This document shows, in pieces, positions 24,074 through 35,192 of a stretch of 64,000 nt of DNA. Position 1 is the stretch's first letter. Each line of letters begins with the position of its first letter. Source of the DNA: Casuarina equisetifolia (lineage: Eukaryota > Streptophyta > Magnoliopsida > Fagales > Casuarinaceae); the NCBI GenBank assembly GCA_028551475.1, contig JAKISB010000011.1:124001-188000 (forward strand), in the 5' to 3' direction. Both the position numbers and the translations under genes were made by a program. A model generated the notes under the pieces. The model had not been told where the DNA came from, ran no database searches, and worked only from the letters and a program-made list of their open reading frames with translations.

Positions 24074-25986
24074 ATGGAAGCGATGGTGAAGAAGTATCAG
24101 CAGAAGTTCAGAAAGGTTAGGGAGGAGATGAACCGTTGGGACGACCTTCAATCTCGCTTAGTTTCACAGTTCGGGAACGCTTCCTCCATAACACAGAGGT
24201 TGCAGGTTACCCTACTGATTTCTCTTTAGTTTTTGTCCTTTAACGTATCCTAGTTACATTTAGTTTTACAAGTTTGGACATTGTTGGCTGTGATCAGGTG
24301 CTTCAGGAGTCCAAATATTATGGTGCTCTGAATTGCATGGATGGCATCGTAGACGCTGTGCTTAGAAAGCAGATGGAATCCTTGGAGATTATTCTGCTTT
24401 CTATGAAAAGAACAATGTAAGAGTTCAGAATTTGATTCTTTGGCTTGTTGTCAGCGAGAGTTAAAAGATGCATATCCACTGCTTGATAAATGTACTTTGA
24501 GACTGTAGGAGTTTAGTGCAATAAATTGACCAATCACATTTTGTACTGTGGGTATGCATAATGGATACGGGCACTCGATACATCCCAAAATTATTTAATT
24601 TTTCCTTTATTCATAGTATTGACTAAGCTGTGCAATTCTTGTAGGCAAGAGTTTCATGGGATTGTTTCATCAATTGAGAAGATCCGTCGAGATGGTAGAC
24701 AGCAAATTACAGGTGGTTCTGGTAAGCCAAGTGCGAAACAGCTGCAGCAGCGAGTCGGCATAAAGCCCAGTCTTGCTGATTGCTTGGAAGGGCTTATGGT
24801 TCTTCATGACATGCACCAGTCAGAGTATGGACTTCTCTGTGTCTGGAAACTCTAAAATTCGCCTTTATGCCATGTATTGCATGTTTTCTAGAACCATGAA
24901 AAAAGTTCGTGGTGGGAGCTATTCTCAAATTTTCAAATGATATATTAGAAGTGCTTTACTGGTTGGGCTAACATTTTAATATGGTGCTGCTAATGAAAAT
25001 TCAAGCTCGAGATCAAATTTTGTTTTGGGGTTAAAGTCAGTTATTTTAATTGAATAACTACTTGCCTGCTCCTTTTTTTTTTTTTCCCTAGGTACCTTCT
25101 TAAAGCATCAGTGATTTCATATCTGTCAGCGCTTGCCTTGAAACGCAGGTGCGCAAATAGAAAATTATGTTGGAACCCAAGTTCTTTAAATCTAATTCGA
25201 GTCAAAGTTGGTTGATCTCTGAAGTAATTGTATGCGTCTATACCTGATTTTATCATATTCTTTGAAGCTGGTCAAGCTTATGCAAAGGATTTTGTGCTCA
25301 AATCCAGAAGAAAAAAACCAACTGTAATTCTAAGAAGCACCCTTAAGGGCAGGACCCCCTATCCTATTCGTTCTTTTCCATTCCATTCCTTTTCTTTCTT
25401 TCTTTTCTATTTTTGGAATTCTCCTCTCTCTGTCTGAAGAAGAACGAGAGGAGTGGGGAAATAAAGAAGGGTGGGTGGGGATTTGTGACTGATATTATTG
25501 AACTTCCTCCCTTTAATGAGTTCAATGAATTTGAGAGGAAAAAAATGGGGAAAAAGAAAAGAAAACTTAATATTTGGGTATAATCCCATTGTTTTGATGT
25601 TAGCATTGTTTTGATGTTAGCATGTATTAAAAATAAACTTATAATCCAATTCAAAATCTATCTCGATAGTTAAATTCTGATATTATATTCAAAGTCCAAA
25701 GTTAACCTCAATATTCAGCTCCTGCGATTGCATTATGTGGATATATTGCTTAAAGATGCGTGTTGGATTATGAGTGCAGTGCCAGTGACCTATGTGCTCT
25801 CCAACAACTCCTGGTTGATCAGCCTAACATCCCAAAAGAGAAAGGTGGGTAGGAGGACAACTTACAAAGTCGTAACTAGTCTTTGCATTTATCAAGATCT
25901 TAAGTACTTTGCTGATGGCAATGTATTATATTTTCCGTGCAGTTGAGAACATCTTTAATATCATATTTGCAGAAGAAATGTGTTGA
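24074..25986 (+). CDS. Conserved plant coiled-coil protein, At5g43822-like
   Basis: Small conserved protein of unknown function, resembling the protein annotated as Arabidopsis At5g43822 (from memory). Six exons: 24074-24205, 24298-24416, 24645-24824, 25092-25148, 25780-25844 and 25943-25986. They give 198 residues and all phases close. The N-terminus ([19 protein letters not shown]) is basic and helical. Several charged heptad-like helices follow, then a conserved C-terminal block [16 protein letters not shown] and an acidic end FAEEMC. There is no signal peptide or membrane segment. I chose the ATG at 24074 rather than an upstream in-frame ATG at 23960 because that extension is Phe/Trp-rich and unlike the rest. 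Exon 5 is easily missed: it starts after a GTGCAG acceptor in an AT-rich intron. Start and exon order are firm; the biochemical role is unknown. Confidence 0.88.
25587..25620. repeat. Perfect 17-bp tandem duplication in an intron
   Basis: The unit cattgttttgatgttag occurs twice back to back (25587-25603, 25604-25620) inside intron 4 of the At5g43822-like gene. The copies are identical, so the duplication is probably recent. No effect on splicing is evident. Confidence 0.9.
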
Positions 25987-27847
25987 TTTCACGTAGGGGG
26001 CGGTGTGGTAAGTGAAATATGCTTCGTTGCATCGTGCGGCCACCACCCAGATAGAATCTTTGAGAATTGACGTTCGCCCGCTTGCATGGCCTGCATTTCA
26101 CATGTTTATTCCTGTAATCATTTCGGCCGCCTGGCCTCCAGAAATGACATACATATGTTCAAGAACTTGGCCAACTGCCAGTCAGACAAGATTGGGATTG
26201 TACGGCCTGCTGAACAATAAAAAATTGAGTTTAATCTTTTGTACGAAAGAACCGTGCTTCTGTCATACCCTGAAGAGCCAGTAACAGGGTTGAGAATATA
26301 TGAAAATGTTGAAAAAATGGACTCTCTTTTTTTTTTTTTTTCTTTTTGTCAATTTCTTTTATCTTTCGTCTTTGTTGGGTAAGTGCACTGCACTGCGGGA
26401 CGCTAAAACGTTCCGTATTTCAAGTAACCACGTTGTTTCTCTCTCTTCGATCGGAAAACCGGGGGTCTTCCTCCGCCGTCGAGCAGCCAGGCTGGCATTG
26501 AAGCATTGGTGGGGTCAACCTTCTCTTTCTTCCGACAAATGCCATGACTATTCTCGTCTGAGTCAACCTTCTCTCTCTTCCAACATGTTCACATTATATT
26601 GGCATATTTTACCTCTATTGTCTGTTTTTTGGCTCTTGTTGCTTTCCTGAGCACACCCACAAGCCCCTCCTCAACTCCCCTTTCCTTTCCTTGGTTCCTC
26701 TTAAACTATCACACTTCAAACCGAGAAACAGTCTTCAATTCTCCTTCTCCTGCGTTGGCGGATTCAGTCGAATTTATGGGACCACAACCAAGCATCGGAT
26801 TCTTCTCTGCTCAACGACGACTCCGCCCAGAAGCGATTGTTGCCAAGTTGTCAAACTAGAATTAGGGTTTCCTAGAGACTCTCTGAGGAGAATCTTAGGT
26901 GAAGGTATGGGTTTAATAGCCTTCGTAGTGTTTTTTTAGCATTTCTCTTTTCTTTTGCTTTCTAACGCTCTCGCTTTCTCTGCCTCCTGCGATTCTTTGG
27001 ATTGTTCATGATCACTTTGAAAGCAGAGAAATAAGTTAGGGTTGGGTTTAATCTGAATTTCCTAGAAGGGCTTTGCTCTTGATTGCTTGAGATTAAAAAA
27101 AAAAATCGCTAATTCATGTATTGGTTAGGATTAACAATGGGCCATCGTCTTTACCTTAAATTATTGATGGATGGATAGTTGATTGAAATTAGTAAACGTT
27201 TGGAATTTAATTCAGACTGGAATGATAAGATTAGCATCTGTTCTCGTGTTTGAATAGAATTAATAGTTTTGGTAAAGTTTTGGTTTCGATAGCAGCCTTT
27301 TATGTAGTTGAAGTCACTTCGCAACTCAGCGGACCATAGGATTTGTTTTTGGATTGAAATTTGGAAAATCTTCCGGGTAAATGACTATTAAATCGGGTGC
27401 AACTCTGAGCTGTTAGTTTCAAGTCTCGAAGCATGGAAACGACCGCTTTCTGGTACCTTGCTACGCCACGCTTGGTGCCCATCTCACCGAGTGTAGACCC
27501 TTGCTTATAACTTGCTCCTGCACGTTCACTGCAACTTGTATAGAAAGAAAATTTTTGTCTTCATTGGCCCTAGGCATATATATGGAAGGTTCTATACTAG
27601 AAAACTATTTACAACTAATGTGTCTTCATTGCCCCCGAATTGATCGTCTCAACTGCAAATGGTTCGCCACACAATTTGCTCGCTTCCTTGTCAAGAAGCT
27701 TGTTCTTTATTTCCTTTTTGGCTAAATGGCTTTGCATCATGTTCTTGCATTACTTACTTCTCTGAACACGGTTAACTATAGGTTTATTGGTTCACTTGTT
27801 TACCGTTTCTGCAATAATACTTATTCACAGGGGTTAATTCAGATTAG
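25987..27847. promoter_or_regulatory. SAUL1-type gene promoter, 5' leader and probable leader intron
   Basis: This region lies between the preceding stop codon and the U-box gene start. Pyrimidine-rich sequence at 26,640-26,900 looks like a plant 5' leader and contains a telo-box (26862-26870). A donor near 26,905 (AAG/GTATGG) and an acceptor at about 27,842 (TTCAG, five bases before the ATG) suggest an intron of about 0.9 kb in the leader. Two GTCAACC cores (W-box TTGAC on the minus strand) occur in a 48-bp-spaced duplication at 26514 and 26562. The leader intron and the W-box role are inferred. Confidence 0.5.
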
Positions 27848-30800
27848 ATGGCTGATAGCTGGGATGGAAGTTATGACATGGGCAGCCAGTCAGATGAGAG
27901 CAGTCAATTTGAAAGACTGTACCTTGAGCCGATTTATGATGCTTTCGTCTGCCCCCTAACAAAGCAGGTTATGCGTGATCCTGTTACCCTAGAGAATGGA
28001 CAAACTTTTGAACGTGGAGCAATAGAAAAATGGTTCAAGGAATGTAAGGAGAGTGGAAGAAAGCTGGTTTGCCCATTAACGCTAAAAGAATTAAAAAGCA
28101 ATGATCTGAAACCTAGTATAGCTTTGCGGAACACCATTGAAGAGTGGACTGCTAGGAATGAAGCTGTTCAGATTGACATGGCTCGTAAGTCTCTGAATTT
28201 GGGGAGTTCAGATGGTGATGTCCTGCAGGCCTTGAAGTGTGTCCAGCATATCTGCCTAAAGAGCCAATCCAATAAGCATATCGCACGTAATGCAGGCTTG
28301 ATACCCTTGATTGTTGACATGTTGAAGAGCAGTAGCCGTAAAGTTCGGTGTAAAACTTTGGAAACTCTTCGAAGTGTGGTGGAGGATGATGTCGACAATA
28401 AGGTAGTCATAGTTGTTGCGATTCTCTATATGGCTCTTCTAAGGGTCTGCTGATATATATGGGCTTAGCCTTTTGCTTTTCCTTTGTTTTTCTTTTGTAG
28501 GAAATGTTGGCTGAGGGAGACACTGTGCGCACTATAGTGAAGTTCTTGTCTCACGAACTCTCCAAAGAGAGGGAGGAAGCTGTCTCTTTGCTGTATGAGC
28601 TCTCCAAATCGCAAATATTGAGTGAGAAGATTGGTTCAATTAATGGAGCAATTCTTATATTGGTTGGTATGGCGAGCAGCAAATCAGAAAATCTCTTAAC
28701 TGTTGAGAAGGCTGATAAAACGCTGGAGAATCTGGAGAAGTGCGAGAACAATGTGCGGCAGATGGCTGAAAATGGTAGATTGCAGCCTCTTCTGACACAA
28801 CTCCTTGAAGGTGCTCGTGCTGCTGCTTTTTTTTTTCACTTGCTACATTTTTTGCTACACAACTGTACTCCCTGGCTAGTTGCATTCTCTGAAAAACTAG
28901 ATATTAGATTGATGCCTGTCATGTTTGCTTGAAGTAGAATTTATATTGAACCATGTGTGGAACCCACTCATTGTATTGATTGTTATGCGTCCTAACTTTG
29001 CTTAAATTTGTTAGACATAGATATATAAATGTGCATGTATATTACTAATTTAACAAAATAAGGGTAACTGGTTTGTGCAATCCATATCTTTAATATTTAG
29101 ATTCTATACTTGTAAGAAATTGTGGAGTTACAGTCTTTTGCTCAGTTTCCTTTTTGGCCATCACGAGCAACTATTCTCCGTCATCTTTCTTCTAATTTGC
29201 TATTTCAATTTAAGAAAAGTCTCTTGTATTGAATGCAAAACATAAGTTCTTTGGTATCTTCATTTCTTCGTTTTTTTCATCTTTTTATTGCAATAGTTAA
29301 CAATATTTTGCTTGAAACTTTTATTGGCGTACTAATGTTATGGAAAAGAATTGGAGGGTTCCCGTTAAGAGGTCTGCAATACCGATTCTTACAATCATCA
29401 TTGATTCTTAGCAACCTAAGAATTCATAGATAGGAGCATTCTTTATTAGAATCTTTAGTAATTCATAAACCCTCGTGAGAAGAAGGTGGAGGGCAAAGTT
29501 ACTAGTTGAAGACCAACCAAGTGTTTTCATCAGACCTGAGGGGGTGAAAAAGTGAACTTCTCACCGCCTGGCTGTACAACTTTGAGTTATACTTCCATTT
29601 AGTTTTTCTGTCATTGATTTGTAAACGTAGATAGTGATGTTCTCACTCTACAAGAACAAACTATGTAGATGTGGTCAGTGTTATGCAAGTGACTTTTTTC
29701 TTCCCTTGCGATGTTGCAGGCCCACCAGAAACAAAATTGTCCATGGCTAGTTACCTTGGTGAGCTGGTGTTGAACAATGATGTAAAAGTCCTTGTGGCTA
29801 GAACCGCAGGTTCATCTTTGATTAATATCATGAGAAGCGGTAGTGTTCAGTCAAGAGAAGCTGCTTTAAAAGCTTTAAACCAGATCTCATCTTATGAGAC
29901 AAGTGCCAAAGTGTTGATAGAGGCTGGGATACTTCCTCCTCTAGTGAAGGACCTTTTCACTGTTGGTGCCAATCAGCTTCCCATGAGACTCAAAGAAGTC
30001 TCTGCGACAATTCTTGCTAATGTTGTGAACTCAGGTTATGACTTTGATTCTATACCAGTTGGACCTGACGACCAGACTCTGGTTTCAGAAGACATAGTGC
30101 ATAACCTACTACATCTCATTAGCAACACTGGTCCGGCAATCGAGTGCAAGCTTCTCCAGGTTCTTGTTGGACTCACTACTTCTCCAACTACAGTGATTAG
30201 TGTTGTTTCTGCCATCAAAAGTTCTGGTGCTACTATCAGTTTAGTTCAGTTTATTGAAGCTCCACAGAAAGAGTTGCGGGTAGCTTCCATCAAACTTCTT
30301 CAGAACCTATCCCCAAACATGGGTCAGGAACTGGCTGATGCACTACGTGGCTCAGTTGGCCAGCTTAGCAGCCTAATTAAAGTCATAGCAGAAGGTCCTG
30401 GAATCAGCGAAGAGCAGGCTGCAGCTGTTGGCCTTTTAGCTGATCTTCCTGAGAGGGACTTGGGCCTTACCAGGCAGATGCTGGATGAGGGTGCCTTTCA
30501 GATGATTATCGGTAAAGTGAATAACATCCAACGAGGGGAGACAAGGAGCAGCCGCTTTGTCACACCATTCCAAGAAGGGCTTGTACGGGTTCTCGCAAGG
30601 GTTACATTTGTCTTGACAGATGAACCTGATTGCGTAAAACTCTGCCGTGACCACAATCTTGCTGCATTATTTACTGAATTGCTTCAGGTCAATGGAGTTG
30701 AAAAAGTACAGATGGTCTCTGCCACAGCATTGGAGAACTTATCACAAGAATCCAAAAACTTGACACAATTGCCCGAGTTGCCAGCATCTGGTTTTTGTGG

Positions 30801-31296
30801 TTCAGTTTTTCCATGTTTTAGCAAGCCACCTGTCATAAGTGGACTGTGTAGGGTTCATCGGGGGATATGTTCCCTCAAAGAAACCTTTTGTCTTCTGGAA
30901 GGATCTGCAGTAGAGAGGCTGGTAGCTCTTTTAGACCACACAAACGAGAAGGTGATTGAAGCAGCATTTGCAGCATTGTCTACTTTGCTGGATGATGGGG
31001 TTGAGATTGAGCAAGGAGTAATGGTCCTCTGTGAAAATGAAGGAATCAAACCTATACTTGATATATTACTTGAGAAACGAACAGACAATTTAAGGAGGAG
31101 GGCAGTTTGGGCTGTTGAGAGAATTTTGCGAACAGAAGATATAGCCTATGAAATTTCTGGAGATCAGAATGTGAGTACGGCTCTTGTAGATGCATTTCAG
31201 CATGGTGACTATCGAACCCGGCAGATAGCTGAGCATGCCTTAAAGCATGTTGATAAGATACCAAATTTCTCTGGAATCTTTCCGAACAGGGGATAA
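27848..31296 (+). CDS. SAUL1: U-box ARM-repeat E3 ubiquitin ligase, SAUL1/PUB44 type
   Basis: Plant U-box E3 ligase. In Arabidopsis SAUL1 (PUB44) restrains premature senescence, targets AAO3, and is guarded in immunity (family knowledge). Three coding exons: 27848-28402, 28501-28810 and 29720-31296. They give 813 residues against about 801 remembered for SAUL1. The U-box spans about residues 31-100 with AFVCPLTKQVMRDPV, a TFERGAIEKWF helix and CPLT, followed by LRNTIEEW. The rest, about 125-800, is a long armadillo-repeat array with recurring LL.LL..G and A..AL..L patterns, ending in KHVDKIPNFS. There is no transmembrane segment; SAUL1 associates with the plasma membrane peripherally through its ARM domain. 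The ATG at 27848 lies directly after a likely acceptor and gives the expected acidic N-terminus. All exons are intact. The paralogues PUB42/PUB43 are the alternative, but the order beside EH1 supports SAUL1. Confidence 0.95.
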
Positions 31297-33461
31297 GCCT
31301 CTTCTTCAAGATGTCAAACTCCTCGAGTTGATTACTGCAAAGGCCTGTATGTAATTCTTCTTTCTCATGAGCATTTTATAGATGGTTTGGAAAAGCATAA
31401 AGTTGGAGGTAGATATTATTGTATTCATATTTCACATTTTCCGTATGTAGGGTTTTTGAGAGCCTCTGATTTTTATTCTTGATGACACTTTGTATCAGCT
31501 TCCATTTCGTTACTTGAACTGCAGAGCCGGTATCTGCTTTGATGGTGGGAAATTGTTAGATTTTTCCAATGTTCTTGATCTATGAATATATATATATATT
31601 AATGGTTGTGCTGTGAGGTTCTGTTTAACAAACATAAACTTCATAAGGAATCGTTGCTGTTTCCACCACCAAACAAGTTCTTGAACCTCCATGCACTTGA
31701 TATGTCTTGCATGTGATTCTTCTTGTGGATACAATCCCGAAGGATGATGGTATATCACTAAAATTCGCGCTCCTTTCTCTTCTTGAAACAAATATCCCCA
31801 TTGGAAGCGACTATACAGAAAAAGGATTAATAGTTGTTACTAGATTAACACCAGGCGCCAGGTAATCTCAACTGAAAGTCGCAGTCTTAATGGCCCACAT
31901 GATGATGGTTGTTTTGGAGTTGAATGGAGACACATCTCAGATTACTGGAGGGCTAACTCCAGACGTGAGACAAGCCAGCTAGAACTTCAATTTCTTGAAA
32001 ATAAAAAATAAAAAATAAATAAAACAAGCCCCATTTGCGAGGAACCGAACCCTTTGAACGCTTGGTCGCCACACAAACATAAACATCATGTACTCTGCCG
32101 TCATTTTCTACTTAGACTTAAAAAAGAACTTAAAATGGTATACTATAGAGACTCTTTATCATCAAATGCCTATTTGGGTTGATCCAGCTTAATCAAAGGA
32201 ACCCCATGCTACTAAAATCGAGCATTTTTTAATAGTGAAAAATTAAAAATAGTTCCTACGAACATAAATCTTCTTAATTTTATTCTTACAACACTTCTGC
32301 ATACTGGTCACAGTATGTTAAAACAACCCTTCGACTCTATCCGGACTTCTAACAGAAACAACCCACCAAGCTCTGGCATAGTCCCTAGGGACTACGAATC
32401 AGAGTTCAGCTGGCACCTCCCAACGAAATGGGTGTTCAATACCCTACATGATATTACGGAGAAAAAGACAAGTCCAGTTATTTAGATGGCAACAGGGAAT
32501 TTGATAAAACCACCCGTCATCTCTGAAATCTTTACCCAATTGATGGTCAACATCGCGTTCAGCTGCAGACATTGAGTTCTCATGGGGCAACAAGATATAA
32601 CGTGTTCCCTATGATGGCTCTCTGTTGAATTTCGACCCCAAATGCTGTTGATAAAGGATCAGGAAGAACGTCGTTTTTCGGTCCAGGCACGGGTGTTTTC
32701 AACTGGGTTCCGAGAAACACGGGCATTTTCCGACTGACCCAAATACTTAAAAGCAATATTAATTGTGTTGATACCACAAATGAAGGGTCAAATTCAAATG
32801 GATGGTTAAATTTGTTTAGTAAACTGATTACATCTCCAAATATCAGAAACAGACAACTTCTTGGGGTGCTTCATCAATAGGCTAATTCAAAGTTCAGATC
32901 TTGGGGCTGAGGAAAGCCAAATTAGAGGACCTTGTCTGTAGTTTTGGTGGGATTTGAAAAGTGCCCAACAAGTGACCAAGTATCCCAGGAGCTTGAGATG
33001 AACAGTCAAATTTCGAAAATACAAGGGGTGTAAACATTCCAGACGTTATGCAACCGTGTTCATCGTTGAATATCACGCTATCAGCTTAAAAAGTGACCAT
33101 GGAGTAGGAGTGTGTGTGCGTGTTTTGGGGGGGGAGATGATGTATAACGTTGCAACTTAAGCTAGAAACAAAGTCCACATACTGGAAATTAACAGGAAAG
33201 AAATAGAAGTGCAAAATCCGCGAAAGCAGTACACAATAAATTATACGAATGGTGGTGAACAAATTACATGAAATGATACACGAGCAAACCATACCTCAAA
33301 TATATGTAGGAAACAGAAACTGAAGCGAGAGGTATTCCCCAGTATCGTGTCCAGAGAACTCAAATCAGAGTATTTGCCCTTTTGATTTCTGCTCAAATTG
33401 ACTTCTTGAGGTGGAATGGACGTCCTCAATTTTCAGCACGAGTTGCAGTGTTCAAAGGACT
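31297..33461. other. Spacer between convergent SAUL1 and CFK1-type genes
   Basis: The region between two stop codons contains the two 3' UTRs. A/T-rich low-complexity tracts occur, for example at 32,000-32,030. The ORFs (up to 93 codons) show no domain and no codon continuity. No repeat family or RNA gene was recognised. Confidence 0.6.
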
Positions 33462-35192
33462 TTAAAGATGTAGCACTGCAAGTGATTTAGTCATGCATGA
33501 AGAAGCATCCAGTTCATGAGTCACGTGATTCCTTGAAATGTGGCTCCACTTGGCCCCCATATCAGACACATCACATACAGTCAAGAAATCCAAAACCTGA
33601 CCAAATATTTTAAACATTTCAACCCCAAATATCAGGTTTCTGTCACCAACAAATACAGCATTCCAGTCCATTGGAGCATCAGGATGTACTGAGACCTCAG
33701 TCCAAGTAAGATACATGAGATCTAGCTCCCATAGTTTTCTAACAGCTTTATTTCTCCGGCCTATTTGACCATCTCCTTCACACCAAGAGACTGAAAGCAT
33801 GAACAGCCGCCCATTACACGATACAAATTTTGGAGGATACTCATGAACATGGCTCGGGAATGGGGTTGTTTGTATTCTAATCCAGTAACCCCTTTCAATG
33901 TCATATCCCGCAAGTTTGTCAGTCTCAGAATAGACATAAAACATCCCATTACACACAACACCCGAACAAATAATTCCAAAATCTATAGGAACCTTCTGGA
34001 TTTCTGTCCATTTATTTGATAAAGAGTCAAAGATTTCTCCAGAATCTAAAGGTTCGTCCCAAGATCCAACACCTCCAACAGCAATCAGCACAAACCTTTT
34101 ACAGCCTTTTGTACTCAAATGATCACTTTTTTGCCTACCAAACTTGTAGGACTTCCGGCTGGGTAACAATGAAGAATCGTTTTCATCGAAAGCATTTCTG
34201 TATTGTCTTCTCAGGGAAAGCCGGTGAGGATCCTCATAAACATCTGATACCCCACCAATTCGTGATCTCAAAATCCTTCTATCTTGCCGATTTTGATGAA
34301 TTTGATGGATTGGAAAATCAGAACTGACCTCAGATATCCCTAAAATAGGCAGTGACCTTGCATGCTTCATAGATGCAACTTTACGCCATGATTTAGTCAA
34401 GGGGCTAAACACCAGCACCCCTTTGTGCGTCTTGAATGAGCTCCTATCCATCCTCCCAAAGCTGGTCAGGCTAGAACAACCTCCAACAATATATATATCA
34501 TCCTGCACACTGGCAACTGAGAACATGAACCTCCCCTTCAGAATATCAGCATTTATCCTACGCCATTGGCCTAGAGAAACATCTAATGCATGTATCTCCC
34601 CAGAGCAATAGCCATCTTTAACAGCACCAAATAAAAATAACCATGGATTCTGATGGGAGCCTAACCGTCTCATCTGCAGGAACCGGTGTGTGGTAGTCAA
34701 GTACCGCCATTTCTTGCACACAAGGCGAGCAGTCATAAGAGAGGTCAGAGGGAGCCTTACCAAGCACATTTCCAGAATATCATCCGGAAGAAATATGTGC
34801 ATTCTACTGTTTCTTACAGATTCTTCAAGTTCAAAATCCTTCCTATTATTTTTCTTCCAGAATCTCTCCTTCACTCCATATGAGAAGCAGTCCACTCCAG
34901 TTTCCTCAGTGCCACAAATCATTTTGTAACCCCTGCTTTCTTCACTGGAACTTGATCTCCTCCTACTAGTTGGATCCCCAAATTCATCACAAGTGTCAGC
35001 CCCTACTTTGCAACCTCCACCTCTACCATATAAAGTAAGACATCTCATAGAAACTCCTTGCACATCCACTTCCTCTCCTCTGCCTTTGTACTTCTTCAAC
35101 TTCTGGCTGACACTTCTGACAAGTCGTTTAGACACACTCAAAGCCTCAAAATCTTGACAAATAGATTCTTCTCCCGGTCTCTCAGAAAACAT
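33462..35192 (-). CDS. CFK1: F-box/kelch protein, CFK1 (At5g42350) type
   Basis: Intronless coding region of 576 residues. F-box/kelch proteins are substrate receptors of SCF ubiquitin ligases. The Arabidopsis relative CFK1 is reported as a COP9-signalosome interactor acting on the methyltransferase DRM2 (established literature, from memory). Seen: a Ser/Lys-rich N-terminal region (1-130); an F-box at about 131-175 (FLPDDILEMCLVRLPL ... VCKKW); then kelch-like blades to the C-terminus, with DIYIVGGCS, VLIAVGGVG and FGVEMF blocks. A Ser/Arg-rich insertion lies between blades at about 300-370. The start follows an in-frame stop and is the first ATG. Upstream, an acceptor near 35,241 (TTTGCAG/GAAATTGG) and a donor near 36,138 (AATAA/GTGAGT) suggest a leader intron of about 0.9 kb. 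The CFK1 name is from family resemblance; CFK2-type paralogues are possible. Confidence 0.88.
   Translation of the reverse strand: MFSERPGEESICQDFEALSVSKRLVRSVSQKLKKYKGRGEEVDVQGVSMRCLTLYGRGGGCKVGADTCDEFGDPTSRRRSSSSEESRGYKMICGTEETGVDCFSYGVKERFWKKNNRKDFELEESVRNSRMHIFLPDDILEMCLVRLPLTSLMTARLVCKKWRYLTTTHRFLQMRRLGSHQNPWLFLFGAVKDGYCSGEIHALDVSLGQWRRINADILKGRFMFSVASVQDDIYIVGGCSSLTSFGRMDRSSFKTHKGVLVFSPLTKSWRKVASMKHARSLPILGISEVSSDFPIHQIHQNRQDRRILRSRIGGVSDVYEDPHRLSLRRQYRNAFDENDSSLLPSRKSYKFGRQKSDHLSTKGCKRFVLIAVGGVGSWDEPLDSGEIFDSLSNKWTEIQKVPIDFGIICSGVVCNGMFYVYSETDKLAGYDIERGYWIRIQTTPFPSHVHEYPPKFVSCNGRLFMLSVSWCEGDGQIGRRNKAVRKLWELDLMYLTWTEVSVHPDAPMDWNAVFVGDRNLIFGVEMFKIFGQVLDFLTVCDVSDMGAKWSHISRNHVTHELDASSCMTKSLAVLHL

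Noticed and set aside
26300-26650. 116-codon plus-strand ORF upstream of the U-box gene
   Set aside because: It begins in a T-rich run coding for poly-Phe, crosses the duplicated promoter segment, and has no domain; it reads like promoter and leader sequence.
32030-32085. tRNA-like sequence in the SAUL1-CFK1 spacer
   Set aside because: A 'gaaccgaaccc' stretch hints at a T-arm, but no acceptor stem, D-arm or anticodon arm pairs around it.
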